Positions 36,241 to 46,854 of a stretch of DNA of 64,000 nt are shown one piece after another (position 1 is the first letter of the stretch; each line of letters begins with the position of its first letter). Made by a program: the position numbers and the translations under genes. Under the pieces are notes generated by a model. It saw only the letters and a program-made list of their open reading frames with translations. It searched no databases and was not told the DNA's origin. Source of the stretch: Cryptosporidium bovis (lineage: Eukaryota; Apicomplexa; Conoidasida; Eucoccidiorida; Cryptosporidiidae); contig VHIT02000025.1 in assembly GCA_009768925.2 (NCBI GenBank), positions 1 to 64,000 on the forward strand. Reading direction: 5' to 3'.

Positions 36241-37829
36241 TTATTCTGATTTTATTTTTGAATGAACGGAATGATTCTTCTTAAGGAATACCAATACAAT
36301 GCCGATATTTGCAAGGAGGAATAGAATGCTTGAATGGAATAGCTACAGGTAATTAAGGTTAGATATTCAATAGAAATTAAGTTAATTAAATAATATGAAA
36401 AAGCAATGCCAATTGTAAACTTACACTCAAAAAATATGGTTGTCCAAGCATTTCAATATTATAAGCAAAGTAGAGCCAAGAAATCTTAGTAACAATCCAC
36501 ACTCCTAACGAAATAGAAATAGGGACAAGAGATGTGCTGGCAGAGTGTATAATTCCTTTAGATTCATCGATTTGTGCAAGATTGTTGGTAAGATATACTC
36601 TCAATGCAAGAGGGAGGAGTATAAACCACCACAAGAAATATTGAGAGGTACAAACTTTATTGAACGCCACAAAGATTACAGTTTGACAAAAAATAGCCAT
36701 AATACATTCACCGTCTTTAACTAAAGAAATACCTGAAAGAACAACCAAAAACATTTGTGGGATAGATGCAATGTAGGGAAGTACTTTATAGACAAAATTT
36801 GATGCAAGAGCTTCCTTTGCTGAATACATCGTTAGATAGAAAAGGTAAAAAAATACTGAAAAATTGTGTCTATGATCCTTTCTGATAGCATGGTAGAGAT
36901 AAGTTTCATAAAGGAATTCCCAACCATAAATATAATAAAAGAATGAAATAAGGGACACAATAGTTGTGAAACTAACAAACCCAAATATTATCTGGTCAAT
37001 GTTGAGGTTCGTGAATATTCTTATTGGAAAATTAATAATGTATTTAATAAAAGAACAATCTTTTTTGAGGTAGTTTGAATTAATAAAGAAAAGGAAAGGG
37101 AAACCATATATTACTGGATAAAGCTTAAAGTGTACTGATAAACCAAAAAAAAACCCAGATATTACAATATTTGTTTTGTTGTTAAAATTATCGTATTTTG
37201 CTTTCATTAAAAAGTATATAGTAACCAATACTAATATAGATGGAATTACATCTGCACTTCCTCTAGCAGCAATAACAACTGGAAATGGGTTCAATAACCA
37301 GGTAGATATTAAAAATCTCCTTAAAGTAATGCTTCCTTTAAGTTTAAGATCATTATCCACATCCAAAAGTATTAAAAGCCATTCAAGTATTTTACCAGAA
37401 AGAATATTAACAGCACAGAAAAGGAGTTTAGAAAGTATTTCCATCTTGAAAATAATATTGATTGATGCAACATAAGCTAATAATGGGGTGTATCTGTATG
37501 TGTGCCTTGAATATGGAGATTTTCCCTGAAGAACAGCTTTTGCTGCATCCGTAAATACCTATACAAAAAGTAAAATATGGAGTGTTAAATTAAAATTTAT
37601 TATAATGGCAAAAATAACGAAATATTAAACATGAAAAAATAAAAAATAACATGATCTCATTCGCAATCCTACTTACCATATAATCAATATCTGTGAATTT
37701 TACTGAAACATTAAGTTTATCTTGAAGTAATCCATAACAAAGCACCAAAAGGTGCAAACAAGTCGTTGAGAGATAAACATGATCAACGACACACCTGAAT
37801 ACCTTTCCTATTTTTGTTTCACACCACAT
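36241..37829 (-). CDS. PIGM: GPI mannosyltransferase 1 (PIG-M), three exons
   Basis: Exons on the minus strand are 37829-37677, 37558-36425 and 36342-36241. Introns are 118 and 82 bp (GTAAGT...ATAG and GTAAGT...GTAG) and the spliced frame gives 462 residues. PIG-M adds the first mannose from dolichol-phosphate-mannose to GlcN-PI in the ER. Exon 1 ends in VKFTDIDYM with the lumenal DxD motif of the family (DVDY in others). Exon 2 continues VFTDAAKAVLQGKSPYSRHT and RYTPLLAY, the family signature, followed by about eight membrane segments. The short third exon adds a final membrane segment (SILFLLANIGIVLVFL) and a KKNHS basic tail, as at the family C terminus. Without it the frame ends early after a read-through segment. 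Expected partner is PIG-X, not seen here. The splice model is inferred from sequence. Confidence 0.88.
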
Positions 37830-38343
37830 CTAGACCTTTTTATATACCTTATCAATGTTTAAGGTGGGGTTTGATTCTCAAGCAGCTATGCAAATAATAA
37901 TCTGATGTTCTACGATACCGCCCATATTTAGGCGGTTAAACAAGAGACACTACGAGAAAATGCGATAATTTTTTTTAATAAAAAAAAGTGGAAAAGCTAA
38001 ATTGAGGGAAAAAAAGAGAGCGAAATTAAGAATCGAGTGTGAGAAGTTTAAAATAAAGTCAGTAATAGATTACGTGGATGAGGTGAACAAGATTTCGTTC
38101 TTTTGTTTTAATACTTATACATAATTTAATATAGTCATAAACTGTGAAGCAATAAAAACAGCTATTAAAGTAACTATTATCGTGACGATTCTCAAACCTT
38201 GGTTTATTTACAAAGTCAAATTTGGCCAGGAATAGATAATATTTTGTTTGGATATTCTTTTTACAAATAGTTAATAAAGTGAGAAACATTTTGACGAACT
38301 TTTTTATATATTTCCCTTGGGTAAAATCATATAAGGAATAAAA
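37830..38343. other. Divergent intergenic region, 514 bp, with ACCGCC inverted repeat
   Basis: This is the promoter region between PIG-M (minus) and acetyl-CoA synthetase (plus). ACCGCC (37917-37922) and GGCGGT (37931-37936) form an inverted pair with 8-base spacer, 88-107 bases from the PIG-M ATG. An adjacent poly-A run lies near 37980. No ORF is supported. Confidence 0.5.
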
Positions 38344-40476
38344 ATGACGTACAAAAGTCCAAATTCAAATTCTAGAGCAAATAGTGGAAGTTTGATGACT
38401 CATCAAAATGCTGATTCAATAAATAATGATTATGATTCATCCGCATTGATGGAAAATATTGATACGGTTGAGAGTTTGGGTAAATCATTACCTTTTGATG
38501 AGAAATATGAATGTAAAAAATCAGAAGTAGATAAACCATATAGAATAAGGGATATGAAGGAATATTTAGAAATGCACTCTAGAAGTATTCAGAATCCCGA
38601 TGAATTTTGGGGTGAAATTGCAAGAAAAGAGTTAAGATGGCTTAGAGACTTTACAAAAACAAGAGGCACAGGACCAACATTTCAAGACCGTTTGCCATGG
38701 TTTTTAAATGGGAAATTAAATGTATGTGACAATTGTGTTGATAGATGGGTAGAAAAACAACCGGAATCAATAGCAATAATTTGGGAAGGAGAAGACCCGT
38801 CAAATGTAAGAAAAATAACTTATATTGAATTGTTCAGAAATGTTTGTAGAATGGCAAATGTACTTAAAAGGTTTGGTATTTCAAAAGGAGATACTGTAGG
38901 TATATATATGCCAATGATACCAGAGACAATATATACAATGCTCGCATGTGCAAGAATAGGAGCAGTACACATGGTGGTTTTTGCAGGTTTTGCAGCACAA
39001 AATCTTTTAGATAGATTAATTAATGCAAAATGTAAGATTGTAGTTACGGCAGATCAGGGAACTAGGGGCAAGAAGATAATTAACTTAAAAGATATAGTGG
39101 ATGAAGCACTTAAAAACTTACCAAGTATAAAAAGTTGCATAGTGTTTAGACATTTGAATTCTCCAATAAATGTGGTTGAGGGTAGAGATTACGATGGACA
39201 TGCATTACTTAGGGCAGAAAAGCCATATTGTCCATTAGAAGATATGGATAGTGAGGATCCATTATTTTATTTATATACGTCTGGAAGTACGGGCACTCCA
39301 AAAGGAGTTCAACACTCAACTGCAGGTTACTTACTATATGCAACAGTTACACTTAAATACTTATTTAATACTCATATTGGTGATATATTTGGTTGTGTTG
39401 GTGATATTGGCTGGATAACTGGTCATTCTTATTTGGTATATGGTCCATTATCAAATGGCCTCACAACTTTGGTTTTCGAAGGAATACCAACACATCCAGA
39501 TCCAGGTAGATATTGGGATATGATTGAGAGGCATAAAATAACTCACTTTTATACAGCTCCCACAGCAATAAGAACGTTAAAGAAGTTTGGTGATGAATAT
39601 GTTAATAAATATGACAGATCGTCACTAAGAGTCCTAGGTTCTGTAGGTGAGCCTATAAACCCGTCAGCTTGGCGTTGGTACTATAAGGTAGTAGGGGAGG
39701 AAAGATGTTCAATAGTGGATACTTATTGGCAAACTGAAACAGGAGGTATAGTAATTGCACCGATTCCAGGTTGCATACCAATGAAGCCAGGCTCAGCTAC
39801 ACTACCATTTTTTGGTATAGAACCCGCTATACTTAACCCAGATACGGGAGTAGAAGTGAATGGTCCCGGGTCTGGAGTACTTTGTATCAAAGATTCTTGG
39901 CCAGGCATGTTTAGAGGAATATTTGGAGCTCATTTTTTGCATGAGGATTTATACACGAATCCGTTTCCGGGATACTATTTTACGGGTGATGGTGCTCTTA
40001 GAGATAATGATGGTTATTATTGGATAACTGGAAGAATTGATGATACCATTAATGTTTCAGGACACAGACTTAGTTCAAAAGAGATTGAGGATGCTTTAAC
40101 AAGCCATGAAGCCGTATCTGAAGCTGCTGCTGTAGCAATACAACATGATGTTAAAGGTAATGCCCTTGTTTGTTTTGTAGTCCTAAGAAACATAACATGC
40201 GGCTTCACTATTGACAATTCAAAACAACAGCCACTTGAGTCTGAATTAAGACTTTGTGTAAGAAAACAGATAGGTCCAGTAGCATCTCCAGATCACATAT
40301 TAATTGTTGAGAATATACCTAAAACAAGGAGTGGTAAAGTTGTCCGTCGTTTACTCAGAAAAATAGCTACTGGTTCTAATAATTATGGGGACATTTCAAC
40401 TGTTGCAAATCCTGAGTGCATTAAATCTATCGAATCTTCTTGGTTTCAGTACCTTAAAAGGGAGAAAAGTAAATAA
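38344..40476 (+). CDS. ACS: Acetyl-CoA synthetase, AMP-forming
   Basis: This 710-residue enzyme activates acetate with ATP and CoA to acetyl-CoA. It has the complete ANL-superfamily set: the P-loop YTSGSTGTPKGVQHS (~310-324), GDIGWITGHSYLVYG (~355), TYWQTETGG (~460), FTGDGALRDNDGYYWITGR with the hinge Asp, and TRSGKVVRRLLRK (~661) with the catalytic and acetylation-sensitive lysine. The first ~75 residues before the core are hydrophilic and low in complexity, with no clear targeting signal. Cryptosporidium lacks a TCA cycle and uses acetate and acetyl-CoA for fatty acid elongation, so a cytosolic role is likely. The protein is close to standard length (~650-700). Confidence 0.95.
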   Translation: MTYKSPNSNSRANSGSLMTHQNADSINNDYDSSALMENIDTVESLGKSLPFDEKYECKKSEVDKPYRIRDMKEYLEMHSRSIQNPDEFWGEIARKELRWLRDFTKTRGTGPTFQDRLPWFLNGKLNVCDNCVDRWVEKQPESIAIIWEGEDPSNVRKITYIELFRNVCRMANVLKRFGISKGDTVGIYMPMIPETIYTMLACARIGAVHMVVFAGFAAQNLLDRLINAKCKIVVTADQGTRGKKIINLKDIVDEALKNLPSIKSCIVFRHLNSPINVVEGRDYDGHALLRAEKPYCPLEDMDSEDPLFYLYTSGSTGTPKGVQHSTAGYLLYATVTLKYLFNTHIGDIFGCVGDIGWITGHSYLVYGPLSNGLTTLVFEGIPTHPDPGRYWDMIERHKITHFYTAPTAIRTLKKFGDEYVNKYDRSSLRVLGSVGEPINPSAWRWYYKVVGEERCSIVDTYWQTETGGIVIAPIPGCIPMKPGSATLPFFGIEPAILNPDTGVEVNGPGSGVLCIKDSWPGMFRGIFGAHFLHEDLYTNPFPGYYFTGDGALRDNDGYYWITGRIDDTINVSGHRLSSKEIEDALTSHEAVSEAAAVAIQHDVKGNALVCFVVLRNITCGFTIDNSKQQPLESELRLCVRKQIGPVASPDHILIVENIPKTRSGKVVRRLLRKIATGSNNYGDISTVANPECIKSIESSWFQYLKREKSK

Positions 40477-40903
40477 GCAAATTATTATTTATGGCATTTT
40501 GTATTTTCAATATATAATACATTTTTTTAGGGGAAAAACTTTTTTTCTGTTGTTACAAGAAGCTTAAATTTATTAGCATAGGATGACCAAGAATTTATAT
40601 CCTATTGGTATTAACTTTGTTCTCTAATACAACTAAGCAATGTGTGAACAATACCATTATTTTCTGTTCATTTTTCTCGTGTTTTAAGACTCATTTATTA
40701 TGTTAAGTGTTGTTTGTATATCAGTGATTCTAAACTTACATCCTTGTTATACAGCTTTGTACCTACTAAACCGGATATCGTTCATCTGTAGACTGAAAAC
40801 ATTCCTTTATCAGGTTAAAGACGTAACAATGCGAAACTAAATATAATAATTAAATTAGAATTAATATTAGAATATATCCTAATGATTTAACAACAAAATA
40901 TTA
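40477..40903. other. Convergent intergenic region, 427 bp
   Basis: These are 3' ends of acetyl-CoA synthetase and the Cdc20/Cdh1 gene. It is AT-rich and nothing else is seen. Confidence 0.6.
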
Positions 40904-42271
40904 TCATCTCATTGCCTGTGCATATGGCACAGACAATGCAGCTAAATTTTTTGGACCTTTGGGCCTTCCTGATGGAAATATTTGCCAAAATCTTAGTGTT
41001 TCATCGCCTGCACCTGTAACTATTGTTTTTCCATCAGGAGACACGGCTAAATATAAGACTCTATATGTATGACCAGTCAATGTGGCTATTTTTTGCATAG
41101 ATGGCCATTTCCACAATATAACCTGATTTAAACTATAACCATGAGTGGAAACCAATTCATTTACATTTCCACTCCAAGCGATATTACAAACTTGTGATCC
41201 AGTATCTACTGCCATTACACATGAATTAGTTATTGTATTCCATATACGAATGTGTCTATCTGCAGTACCACCACCAGATGCTAGCAATCCTGATTGATGT
41301 GGATTCCAAGATAGTGCTTTAACGGCTGCAGTATGATCATGAAATTGGCAAACAGGAGTATCATAACCTTGTGACCATATAAATAATTTATTATCATTAC
41401 CTCCTGTAGCCAGTTGTAATTCATTTGGACTCCACTTAACACCGCATACTTCTTGTTTATGTCCAATCCATCTATTACACCAATGCTCCTGTTCTCTTAC
41501 ATCTCTTAACAATACGACATGATCCCTTCCTCCCGTTGCTAATAATGGCCCACACCAATCCATAGCTCCTATTCTAGCTCTATGACCATTCAATGTACGA
41601 ACTTTTTTCTGTTCATTTACATCCCATATTTGTACTGAGCCTTGTCTCGTTCCTACCGCAAGATGACTACCTTGCTGTGTCCAAGAAACACTTGTGACTA
41701 TATCTTGTTCTTGTAAATTCAACAAGTTTGTTACTTTGCATGTAGAAGCGCTCCACAAATATACTGATGAAGTCAATCCAACCGCTAGTATATTTGTTGA
41801 ACTCCAGTCTACCAAATTTAAGTAAAAATCATCCTGTAGATTAGGCGCATCCAATACCTTATACGGACTTTTTGGTATTTTTCTTGAAACTGTATTCATT
41901 CCCATTGTTGTGGAGGATAACCAAACTGGATCCATTGATATTGATCTTAAAGGTACTGTTGCAAATGGATCGTATACCTCACATTGATTTTTGATCGGAA
42001 ATGTATTTTCATCGTCATATTTGTTTAGACCATTTAATCTTCTTTTGTCTTGGGTGCCTAATATTTGTGGACCTGTTCTTAACTTTAACATTGCTGGGTA
42101 ATCATTTTCTGTTGTGTTCAATATTTCGGTTGCTAATAAATCATTGTAAACAGATACTGGGTTGTTGAACGATCTATTTGTTGTGTCTAAATTGCCTTTT
42201 CCGAACCTTGAGTATTTTTCATATATGTAATTATTACTCATAGATAACAATATATTGTCTTGCTGATTCAT
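40904..42271 (-). CDS. APC/C activator, Cdc20/Cdh1 family WD40 protein
   Basis: This 455-residue protein has a ~140-residue N-terminal part and a seven-blade WD40 propeller (~150-440). The family signature RKIPKSPYKVLDAPNLQDDF (~125-145) precedes VDWSSTNILAVGL, and repeats such as TRQGSVQIWDV, GGRDHVVLLRDV, GGNDNKLFIWS and GAGDETLRFWQIFP are clear. The role is to recruit substrates to the APC/C ubiquitin ligase for mitotic exit. The short N-terminal part has no canonical C-box (DRFIPxR). The C-terminal IR tail that docks on APC3 is MR here (AQAMR). Fzr/Cdh1 is slightly favoured over Cdc20 by the RKI.KSPYKVLDAP block. Its start lies at a divergent 1.36 kb region shared with the ASP5 gene. Confidence 0.92.
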   Translation of the reverse strand: MNQQDNILLSMSNNYIYEKYSRFGKGNLDTTNRSFNNPVSVYNDLLATEILNTTENDYPAMLKLRTGPQILGTQDKRRLNGLNKYDDENTFPIKNQCEVYDPFATVPLRSISMDPVWLSSTTMGMNTVSRKIPKSPYKVLDAPNLQDDFYLNLVDWSSTNILAVGLTSSVYLWSASTCKVTNLLNLQEQDIVTSVSWTQQGSHLAVGTRQGSVQIWDVNEQKKVRTLNGHRARIGAMDWCGPLLATGGRDHVVLLRDVREQEHWCNRWIGHKQEVCGVKWSPNELQLATGGNDNKLFIWSQGYDTPVCQFHDHTAAVKALSWNPHQSGLLASGGGTADRHIRIWNTITNSCVMAVDTGSQVCNIAWSGNVNELVSTHGYSLNQVILWKWPSMQKIATLTGHTYRVLYLAVSPDGKTIVTGAGDETLRFWQIFPSGRPKGPKNLAALSVPYAQAMR

Positions 42272-43626
42272 TTATTTATAAACTTTATTAAATTAAATCT
42301 ACATATATTTAAATGTTATTTACTGGCTTTGTTACTTTAATGTATTGACAAAACATAAAACCTTATACGAATTATACTATATAGATAATGATTATTTAAA
42401 TTATAAAAATCTTATTTAGTTTTATCTGTTTATATACTACTTTAAATCACCGCAAATTAGTTTATACCCATAACTTAATTCATTTCAAAGGCATTCGATT
42501 CGATTTACTGATTACTACATTTGGAGCTTCCTTTAATACCCCGTGTGTGTTCTAAATGCTTTATTGTATAAACTTTCCCGTAACAATACTTGCTAATAAA
42601 AAATAAAACAGTATTTGTAAGAAATAACTTTAATCAGTTTCTGTAATCACCCATTATTTTACCTCACCCTTTTTCTTTTCCCTAATAGATTATTAATTTT
42701 AAAACTCTAATTAATTTTGACCACTTTTGACTTTTTTACATGTCTAACATTTTTTTTGTCTTTCTTAGAGGGCCCAGACGTATATGTCTTTGTCAGAATT
42801 GTACATTTACAAGCATTATTTCAGAAATTGAGTCAAAAAATGGACTTGTTGAAAAAATTACAAGTACTTTACCGACTACTTTCTATAGAATCTTAATTAA
42901 TACAATAATTTACTTTAAATTTTACAGTAAAATTTTGCTTTTTTCTCACATTTAGTGATGATTTAAAACATTTTTCAACAACAAAATTGTGTGCGATTTT
43001 TGTGTCTACTTAAATGTAATTACCGTTTAAATCATTAAGAAATTGCATGTGGTCAACATATAACTTTAATTTCGATTGAAAATATCCAGACAACGGTATT
43101 GATAATAATGCATTTTTTATCTTATTAGAGAAATTAGCACGGTAGGAAAAAAATCTATATTCAAAGGCTAGAGTTAAAACTCAATTTTTTGATATAATTT
43201 AATGTAGAAAATCGTATCCTCTTCTATAGATACAGCTAAAAACTATAATTTAACAAACAAAATAAAGTAATAATTATTATTGTCACTAGGATTGGTTTTT
43301 TTTTCTTGTATTTTTAACCCATACCTATATGATTTTTTTTATACTTGTGAAATGATTATATTTTCAGGCGGGATATCTGGACAGCTAGGCCTTAAAGAGA
43401 TGCAATTTTAGGCGTATTAAATTTCGAATTATTAAGCTTGATGCATCTTGGTGTGAATAGACAGTATTGCGTGCATTTAATAAATATTTGACCCACTCCT
43501 AGAGGAATATTACAGCAAAACATCTGGCAGGTTCAGATAACCACATAAAAATATTAAAAATCGCCATTCAATAGTGGTTGAATAAATAATAAATAAGAAT
43601 CGTACATTTATTTTTTCCCCATTAAA
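42272..43626. other. Divergent intergenic region, 1.36 kb, with a candidate orphan exon
   Basis: The region between the Cdc20/Cdh1 gene (minus) and the ASP5 gene (plus) contains GGCGGGA at ~43371-43377, an E2F-like core, 250 bases upstream of ASP5. On the plus strand a strong acceptor (TTTTTTTGTCTTTCTTAG, AG at 42767-42768) precedes an open stretch 42769-42896 that could encode ~42 residues ending at TAA. It begins GPDVYVFVRIVHL and continues with a basic helical tail. I found no convincing upstream exon or ATG for it. An overlapping 71-codon ORF in another frame is less convincing. No RNA gene is seen. Confidence 0.45.
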
Positions 43627-46041
43627 ATGTCAAGAATGAAGAGCATAAGATCCTTATTTATATTGTTTTCAATATTCTTTCTTGGTTATTTTAATTTTAT
43701 AAATTGTAGAATCCAGATTAAGGCATATGGGAGTATAGTTTCAACAGCATATTTCTATTCAGATATATTTGTTGGTCTTCCAACTCCACAAAGGCAGAGT
43801 GTAATATTAGACACCGGAAGTAATTTACTTGCCTTCAGTTCAACACAATGTCAACAATGTGGCACACATTTGGATCCTTACTATGATCCATTTAAAAGTA
43901 CAACGATGAAAGAAGTTCCGTGTCATTCTTATTGCAAGGTTTGTGTAAATAAGAGGAGGCAGTGCGCATATACAATACATTACTTAGAAGGAAGTAGTCT
44001 CTCTGGAAGCTATTTTGAGGACTTTGTAGCACTAAGAAATGAAAAAGGTGATTCAAAAGAGCCAGCACCTTACGTTGTAGGTTTGGCAACAATATTTGGT
44101 GGTATAACACACGAAACAAATTTATTCTTTACACAAGCAGCATCTGGGATTCTCGGGTTAGCTTATACAGCAAGTTCCCAGGAAAGAGCACCATTGTTTC
44201 AGACATGGAATAAAAAATCAAAGTATGTAAAGGATGCAATATTATCAATGTGTTTTAGTTCAGAAGGTGGTATGATTTCATTCGGGGGATATAATTCGGA
44301 ATATTGGTTATTGAATGGTTCTGAAAGCGCTACTGATAAATCCTTTAGACAACAAGGAGCTAATGAGAAATCTGCAAATAGATTTTTAGGTTTTTCATAC
44401 ATTTCAAGTTCAACAAACAACGCGAACTCCGCTTCTAGTTCAAGTAAAAATCCTGAGAAAGTAAGTTGGACTCCATTGTCAATAATGAATGGAAATTACT
44501 ATGTACATTTGACAAAAGCATTTGTACATCAAACTAAAATAATTCTTCCAACAGATTCATCAGGAAATGTAAAACCAATACCTCTTGTAATAGATAGTGG
44601 TACAACATTAACTTACTTTCCAGAACAAATATTTATTCAAATATTAAATGTTATAAATCAAAGGATAGCAGAAACAGAAACAAGATCAACATTTAGAACA
44701 TTAGTAGAGGCAGGTTCAAAAGTGCTAGAATATATGGGAATAAAGGAGCCTAGTGAAGAAGCGGAACTAGATGTTGGAATAAAACAAGTATCGATATTCC
44801 CAGGTGACGTACCAGGAGCAGCATTGCACAGAAAAAGAATATATAGAACATTAAAAACAGCTGATAATGAGATAATAACTACAGATACAGCAAGTGATTC
44901 GACTGTTAATAGCTTTAACGCAACAGTTCACTTGGAAGAATTAAGTAACAATACACTACTCGATAGCATTGTAAATCATATAAATAATACAAAAAATGAA
45001 ATGGAAGGAAATGAATTTGATATTGACTCATCAGTATCAAGAATACTATTGGAAACAACAAAGGGTGAAAGGTGTTGGAAATTAAGAGAACCAAGTGAAA
45101 TGTCACGTTTTCCAATAATAACATTGGGTTTTCCAAATTTAAAGGTGAAATGGGAACCTAGTCAATATTTATATAAGAAGTACAGAAATACATATTGTTT
45201 GGGTTTTGATTCAGATAAATCGTTCTTGGTTCTTGGTGCTTCATTCTTCATAAATAAGGACGTCATTATTGATGTGAAGAACTCAAGAGTATCATTTGTA
45301 AGAGCAAAATGCCCACAGATAGCTCATGCTAGAAGAACATCAACAGTAGAAATGACACAATTATTAAAAGATACATCGACATCATCACCAGAATCAATAA
45401 TGAAATCAGAAGTATTAGTATTTGATTCTAATACACACCAACATTTGATACCAATACAAAGTGATAAATCTTCAGTCTCTGAATCAAAAACCACATCTAC
45501 CAACTCTAAATTAACATCAAATAGATACACTGATGAAAACACTGTTTTTGAAACTGAATGGGATCAAAAAAACTTAACTATGCCATCCTCACTCTCCTCT
45601 TCATCATATCCTTCATCTGCTCAATCTGCTGGTGCTACAAATCATTCTACTGAAACTGGTTTAACACCATTAAATGGGGAAAATAAGACAAGCAGCAGTT
45701 TACACGATTATCTTTATGAGAAAATGAGTGAACATAATCAATATAACTATCTTGAGGTAGTTAAAAATGAAAACGGCACAGTATCACTGCCAAATTATGA
45801 TTCATCAGATTCAAATTATAACCTAAATTTAAATTTGCTTGATGGGTTTGAAGAAAATGCAGAATCTACAAATAATTGTGATGTAAATGGCGATTCCTCA
45901 GGAGATGGTAAATGTGATTCAAATAAATCTTCAGGTTCTTTGAGCACTACACAGCCAACTTATGTTCACTGGTTATTGGTATTAATAACAGCGTTAATTC
46001 ATTATTCATTTTCGATATCCAACCAAATAGAAACGAGATAA
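43627..46041 (+). CDS. ASP5: Plasmepsin V/ASP5-type aspartyl protease, type I membrane protein
   Basis: This 804-residue protease has a signal peptide (SLFILFSIFFLGYFNFINC), catalytic motifs DTGSN (~62-66) and DSGTT (~323-327), and a C-terminal membrane anchor (VHWLLVLITALIHYSFSIS, ~780-800). A cysteine-rich nepenthesin-type insert follows the first Asp (QCQQCGTHLDPYYDP, then CHSYCKVCVNKRRQC), as in plasmepsin V and Toxoplasma ASP5. Those enzymes cut R-x-L export motifs in the ER or Golgi. Between the second Asp and the fold's end lies a long insertion, and a Ser/Thr/Asn-rich stalk (~580-770) leads to the anchor. A RILLE sequence (~472-476) within the insertion itself fits the cleavage consensus, so self-processing is possible. 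It is the expected processor for secreted proteins such as those encoded nearby. Confidence 0.88.
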   Translation: MSRMKSIRSLFILFSIFFLGYFNFINCRIQIKAYGSIVSTAYFYSDIFVGLPTPQRQSVILDTGSNLLAFSSTQCQQCGTHLDPYYDPFKSTTMKEVPCHSYCKVCVNKRRQCAYTIHYLEGSSLSGSYFEDFVALRNEKGDSKEPAPYVVGLATIFGGITHETNLFFTQAASGILGLAYTASSQERAPLFQTWNKKSKYVKDAILSMCFSSEGGMISFGGYNSEYWLLNGSESATDKSFRQQGANEKSANRFLGFSYISSSTNNANSASSSSKNPEKVSWTPLSIMNGNYYVHLTKAFVHQTKIILPTDSSGNVKPIPLVIDSGTTLTYFPEQIFIQILNVINQRIAETETRSTFRTLVEAGSKVLEYMGIKEPSEEAELDVGIKQVSIFPGDVPGAALHRKRIYRTLKTADNEIITTDTASDSTVNSFNATVHLEELSNNTLLDSIVNHINNTKNEMEGNEFDIDSSVSRILLETTKGERCWKLREPSEMSRFPIITLGFPNLKVKWEPSQYLYKKYRNTYCLGFDSDKSFLVLGASFFINKDVIIDVKNSRVSFVRAKCPQIAHARRTSTVEMTQLLKDTSTSSPESIMKSEVLVFDSNTHQHLIPIQSDKSSVSESKTTSTNSKLTSNRYTDENTVFETEWDQKNLTMPSSLSSSSYPSSAQSAGATNHSTETGLTPLNGENKTSSSLHDYLYEKMSEHNQYNYLEVVKNENGTVSLPNYDSSDSNYNLNLNLLDGFEENAESTNNCDVNGDSSGDGKCDSNKSSGSLSTTQPTYVHWLLVLITALIHYSFSISNQIETR

Positions 46042-46854
46042 TTAACTAATTAAATTCAGGTATTTTTTTACGATCATTTAAATATATTAACTACAAATAG
46101 AATATTTTATTGTAGAATTTAATATTTAATTAAGTATAAAAGATGTAAATAGAAACAAAAATATCAAGAGTGGAATATGAAAGTAGAATTGTAGTGTAGT
46201 AAAACAAGTAGATCAAAATTACATATATAATCATAAGGTAAATTGGTAATTACAAATATTTTTTCTTAAAAATAGTAAAGTATTAAAAAGTAAATGGATA
46301 AATGAACTTAGATAATATAGTTAAAGAGAATGGTATTGTTAATTATTAGGTGTTTTATATCATTCCAGGTAATAAAAATACGGTCTAAATACATAGTAAA
46401 CAAAGAGAAAGAATATTGAACTGAATCATTCCATTACTATTTTATTCAACAACTATATTTAAAAGAAAATGAGTGACAGAGTGCTTGATGGATTATTGAT
46501 ACATAAAATGTAAGTGGTTACTTGTTATTAATGCTTTGATGTCTTATTGCTTTTAATATTAACATTATTTTATTTGTTTGCCTTAAATAATTACAAATGA
46601 TAAGAAAACACAAAAAAGATTCTTTCAAAAAAAAAATTAGACTATTAGAGAAGAATCGTAGCTTATTATTTAGTATTAGATTTGGTTTTTACTCATTTTT
46701 TTAATTTTAATATTAAGTAGTTTAACTGATAATGGTTTTTTATTGTGACTTTTCTATCTTGTGCAATATAGTAATTAAAGTGAAAATAGGTAGAGCTTGA
46801 TAATAATTATTTTAACATGTTTGCATTATTAGACCAATATTATGATTAGAACAA
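46042..46854. other. Convergent intergenic region, 813 bp
   Basis: This runs between the ASP5 3' end (plus) and the EGF protein 3' end (minus). It is AT-rich, with no ORF over about 40 codons that I trust, and no RNA gene recognised. Confidence 0.55.

Noticed and set aside
42740-42955. 71-codon plus-strand ORF starting MSNIFF
   Set aside because: Its start spans the pyrimidine tract of a likely splice acceptor. The alternative frame is more protein-like.
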